Positions 62,309 through 64,000 of a DNA stretch of 64,000 bases are shown here, one piece after another. The notes below the pieces were generated by a model that was given only the letters and a program-made list of their open reading frames with translations, was not told the DNA's origin and ran no database searches. Every line of letters begins with the position of its first letter. Positions within the stretch are counted from its first letter, which is position 1. Source of the stretch: Lactobacillus crispatus (GTDB taxonomy: Bacteria; Bacillota; Bacilli; Lactobacillales; Lactobacillaceae); contig NZ_CP072197.1 of the NCBI RefSeq assembly GCF_018987235.1, positions 62,001 to 126,000 of the forward strand, in the 5' to 3' direction. Made by a program: the position numbers and the translations under genes.

Positions 62309-64000
62309 ATGACTTTTGTCAAAGAAATAAAAGCAGGTAGTCGTGAATTTTGCCAAAATTGGCTGCGGTATCTGCTACTTTTTATGGGATTAAGTTTATT
62401 TAATCAATTTATTGTTATTCCACTTTTTCGCTATATTACAACCTTTGTTTTGCAGGCTAGTGCTATTCCGTTCGTATCTTATCAAAATGTAGTGACGATC
62501 ATTACGACGCATACGGTTGCCTTTTTAATTTTGATAATTGAGTTGCTGCTTTTATTAGTAATCTTGTATGCGCAATTAGCTTATTTACTTCATGGCGTTT
62601 GGGATATTAAGCATCAAGTTTTTACGTGGAAAAATAGTTTTATTCAAACTTGGCAAAATATCAAAAAAATTCGTTTAGGCACGTTTTTTATTTTGATGCT
62701 CTATTTTTTATTGGTAGTACCGTTAGCCGATGTCATCTTTAGAACACCACTTTTAAGCAAAGTGCAGATTTCAGAATTTATCTTGGATTATCTGACGAGA
62801 ACGCCAATCTTGTTAGCCGTTTTGATTGCGTTTTATTTAGCCGCTTTGATCCTTGGTGCAAGGCTAGTATTTGCTTTACCCATCATCGTTTTTGACCACT
62901 TAAAGTCAGCGCAAGCAGTGAAAAGAAGTTGGCGATTAACGGCGCACTACCGTTGGCGGACGATTTGCCGGAGGATTATTATTTTAGCCGTTTTATCTGC
63001 AGCAGTCATGACAATTTTCTATTTAGCAATGTATTGCCTGCAGCTATTAGTTGATTTATTACCTGGGAAATGTCCGTTAATTTTAGCCATTGTCAATCTT
63101 TCGCTTGTTCAAATTATTAGTGAAGTAGCGTTAGTCTATGTTAGTGTACTGGGCTTATCTATTATTTTGAAAGCTTTAAGGCAAGAAAAGATAAGTCAAA
63201 CAGGTAAAACTAAAAAGATAATTCTAAGTACATTAGTTGTGTTTGTACTAGTAATGATTAATGCAATATCCACCAATTATTTATATTTGACTAGTGTAAA
63301 TGCTAAAGCGCCAGTAATTATTTCTCATCGCGGCGTTGATGATAAAAATGGCGTACAAAACACGTTACAGTCATTAAGAAAAACGGCTAAAGAAAAGCCA
63401 GACTACGTTGAAATTGATGTTCATGAAACTAAGGATAAAAAATTTATCGTAATTCATGATGAGAATTTATTGAAGCTAACGGGAGTTAATAAAGCCCCGA
63501 ATGATTTAACTTTACGGCAATTAGAAAAGTTAACTGCCAAAGAAGACGGCTATCATGCTAAGTTAGTTAGCTTTGATCAATATCTTGAGGAAGCCAAAAG
63601 ACTGCATCAAAAATTGCTAATTGAAATTAAAACGACGGCTAAAGATTCGAAGAAAATGCTGCAGCGCTTTAATCAAAAATATGGCAAAACGATTCTTAAA
63701 AATGCGTATCAAGTACAATCACTCGACTATCGCGTGGTTGAAGGACTGCACTTAATTAATCCACGTTTGGTTGTCTTTTACATTCAACCTTATAATTTTA
63801 CTTATCCGCAAAGTGTTGCTAGTGGATATTCAATGGAATATTCTACCTTGAATTCAGACTTTATTTGGCAAGCCCATTTGCAGGATCGTCCTGTTTATGC
63901 CTGGACAGTTAATGACGAAAAATTAATGAAGAAGATGATGTATCAACAAGTTGATGGCTTAATTACTGATCGAGTTGATTTAGCTAAAAAGGCAATTAAA
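62309..64000 (+). CDS. Membrane glycerophosphodiester phosphodiesterase, 5' part (3' end outside window)
   Basis: 564 codons are visible and the frame is open at the window edge. N-terminal half: six to eight membrane helices. C-terminal half: GDPD domain with ISHRGVDD (catalytic His/Arg), NTLQSL, EIDVHETKDKKFIVIHD and ITDRVDLAKK near the end. These enzymes hydrolyse glycerophosphodiesters, or here perhaps lipoteichoic acid or lipids at the membrane. ATG has an AAGGGGGGAAG site. Confidence 0.88.
   Translation, partial: MTFVKEIKAGSREFCQNWLRYLLLFMGLSLFNQFIVIPLFRYITTFVLQASAIPFVSYQNVVTIITTHTVAFLILIIELLLLLVILYAQLAYLLHGVWDIKHQVFTWKNSFIQTWQNIKKIRLGTFFILMLYFLLVVPLADVIFRTPLLSKVQISEFILDYLTRTPILLAVLIAFYLAALILGARLVFALPIIVFDHLKSAQAVKRSWRLTAHYRWRTICRRIIILAVLSAAVMTIFYLAMYCLQLLVDLLPGKCPLILAIVNLSLVQIISEVALVYVSVLGLSIILKALRQEKISQTGKTKKIILSTLVVFVLVMINAISTNYLYLTSVNAKAPVIISHRGVDDKNGVQNTLQSLRKTAKEKPDYVEIDVHETKDKKFIVIHDENLLKLTGVNKAPNDLTLRQLEKLTAKEDGYHAKLVSFDQYLEEAKRLHQKLLIEIKTTAKDSKKMLQRFNQKYGKTILKNAYQVQSLDYRVVEGLHLINPRLVVFYIQPYNFTYPQSVASGYSMEYSTLNSDFIWQAHLQDRPVYAWTVNDEKLMKKMMYQQVDGLITDRVDLAKKAIK

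Overview
The window looks like a chromosomal segment of a lactic acid bacterium of the Lactobacillus acidophilus/helveticus/crispatus group. The 16S rRNA reads, from memory, most like L. crispatus; this was not checked against a database. Other support: a D-lactate dehydrogenase very close to the L. helveticus enzyme, YSIRK/LPQTG surface protein remains, an SLAP-type S-layer fragment, PepI, and AT-rich DNA with GGAGG ribosome binding sites.

Layout. 1-4.2 kb: end of an MFS sugar transporter, then a leftward ABC import operon (binding protein, permease, ATPase; TrpXYZ-like family) behind a structured leader with a 14-codon upstream ORF and two tandem terminators. 4.2-11.8 kb: two HAD phosphatases, a CorA gene cut at codon 7 by an IS982-family element, an aldo/keto reductase, a TetM-like GTPase, and a secreted-protein/small-membrane-protein pair. 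12.1-16.3 kb: a shrunken group II intron just behind a terminator, an MFS efflux gene between two near-copies of a terminator, ldhD, and a collapsed LPXTG surface protein. 16.4-25 kb: a possible structured RNA, exonuclease III, an APC permease, a PLD-nuclease/helicase, a serine hydrolase, a DUF2075 ATPase and a peptide deformylase-like protein.

25.2-37.2 kb: two complete rRNA operons in direct tandem, apparently identical except that only the second has tRNA-Ile and tRNA-Ala in its 16S-23S spacer; each ends in 5S and tRNA-Asn. 37.5-44.1 kb: a cytochrome b5-like protein, then a leftward operon of three GT8 glycosyltransferases between two PlsC-type acyltransferases. The distal acyltransferase is broken by a second IS982 copy and a frameshift. 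Two identical tRNA-Lys genes flank a small ORF.

44.1-52.2 kb: the cell-wall stress locus walR-walK-yycH-yycI-walJ-htrA-rlmH. walJ carries an in-frame stop, and a cluster of DnaA-box-like 9-mers lies between htrA and rlmH. 52.2-64 kb: a region bounded by outward-facing terminators, an SLAP fragment, two secreted cysteine peptidases, prolyl aminopeptidase with an ECF transporter (T and fused A components), a frameshifted AraC regulator, htpX-lemA, an anion permease, an Fe-S (HesB-like) protein and the start of a membrane glycerophosphodiester phosphodiesterase.

Gene decay is a recurring theme: corA, the distal acyltransferase, the LPXTG protein, the araC gene, walJ, the SLAP gene and the intron maturase are all damaged. 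The most unusual signals are the uORF-containing leader of the ABC operon, the DnaA-box cluster, the mini group II intron, and the candidate RNAs at 16.4 and 52.3 kb.
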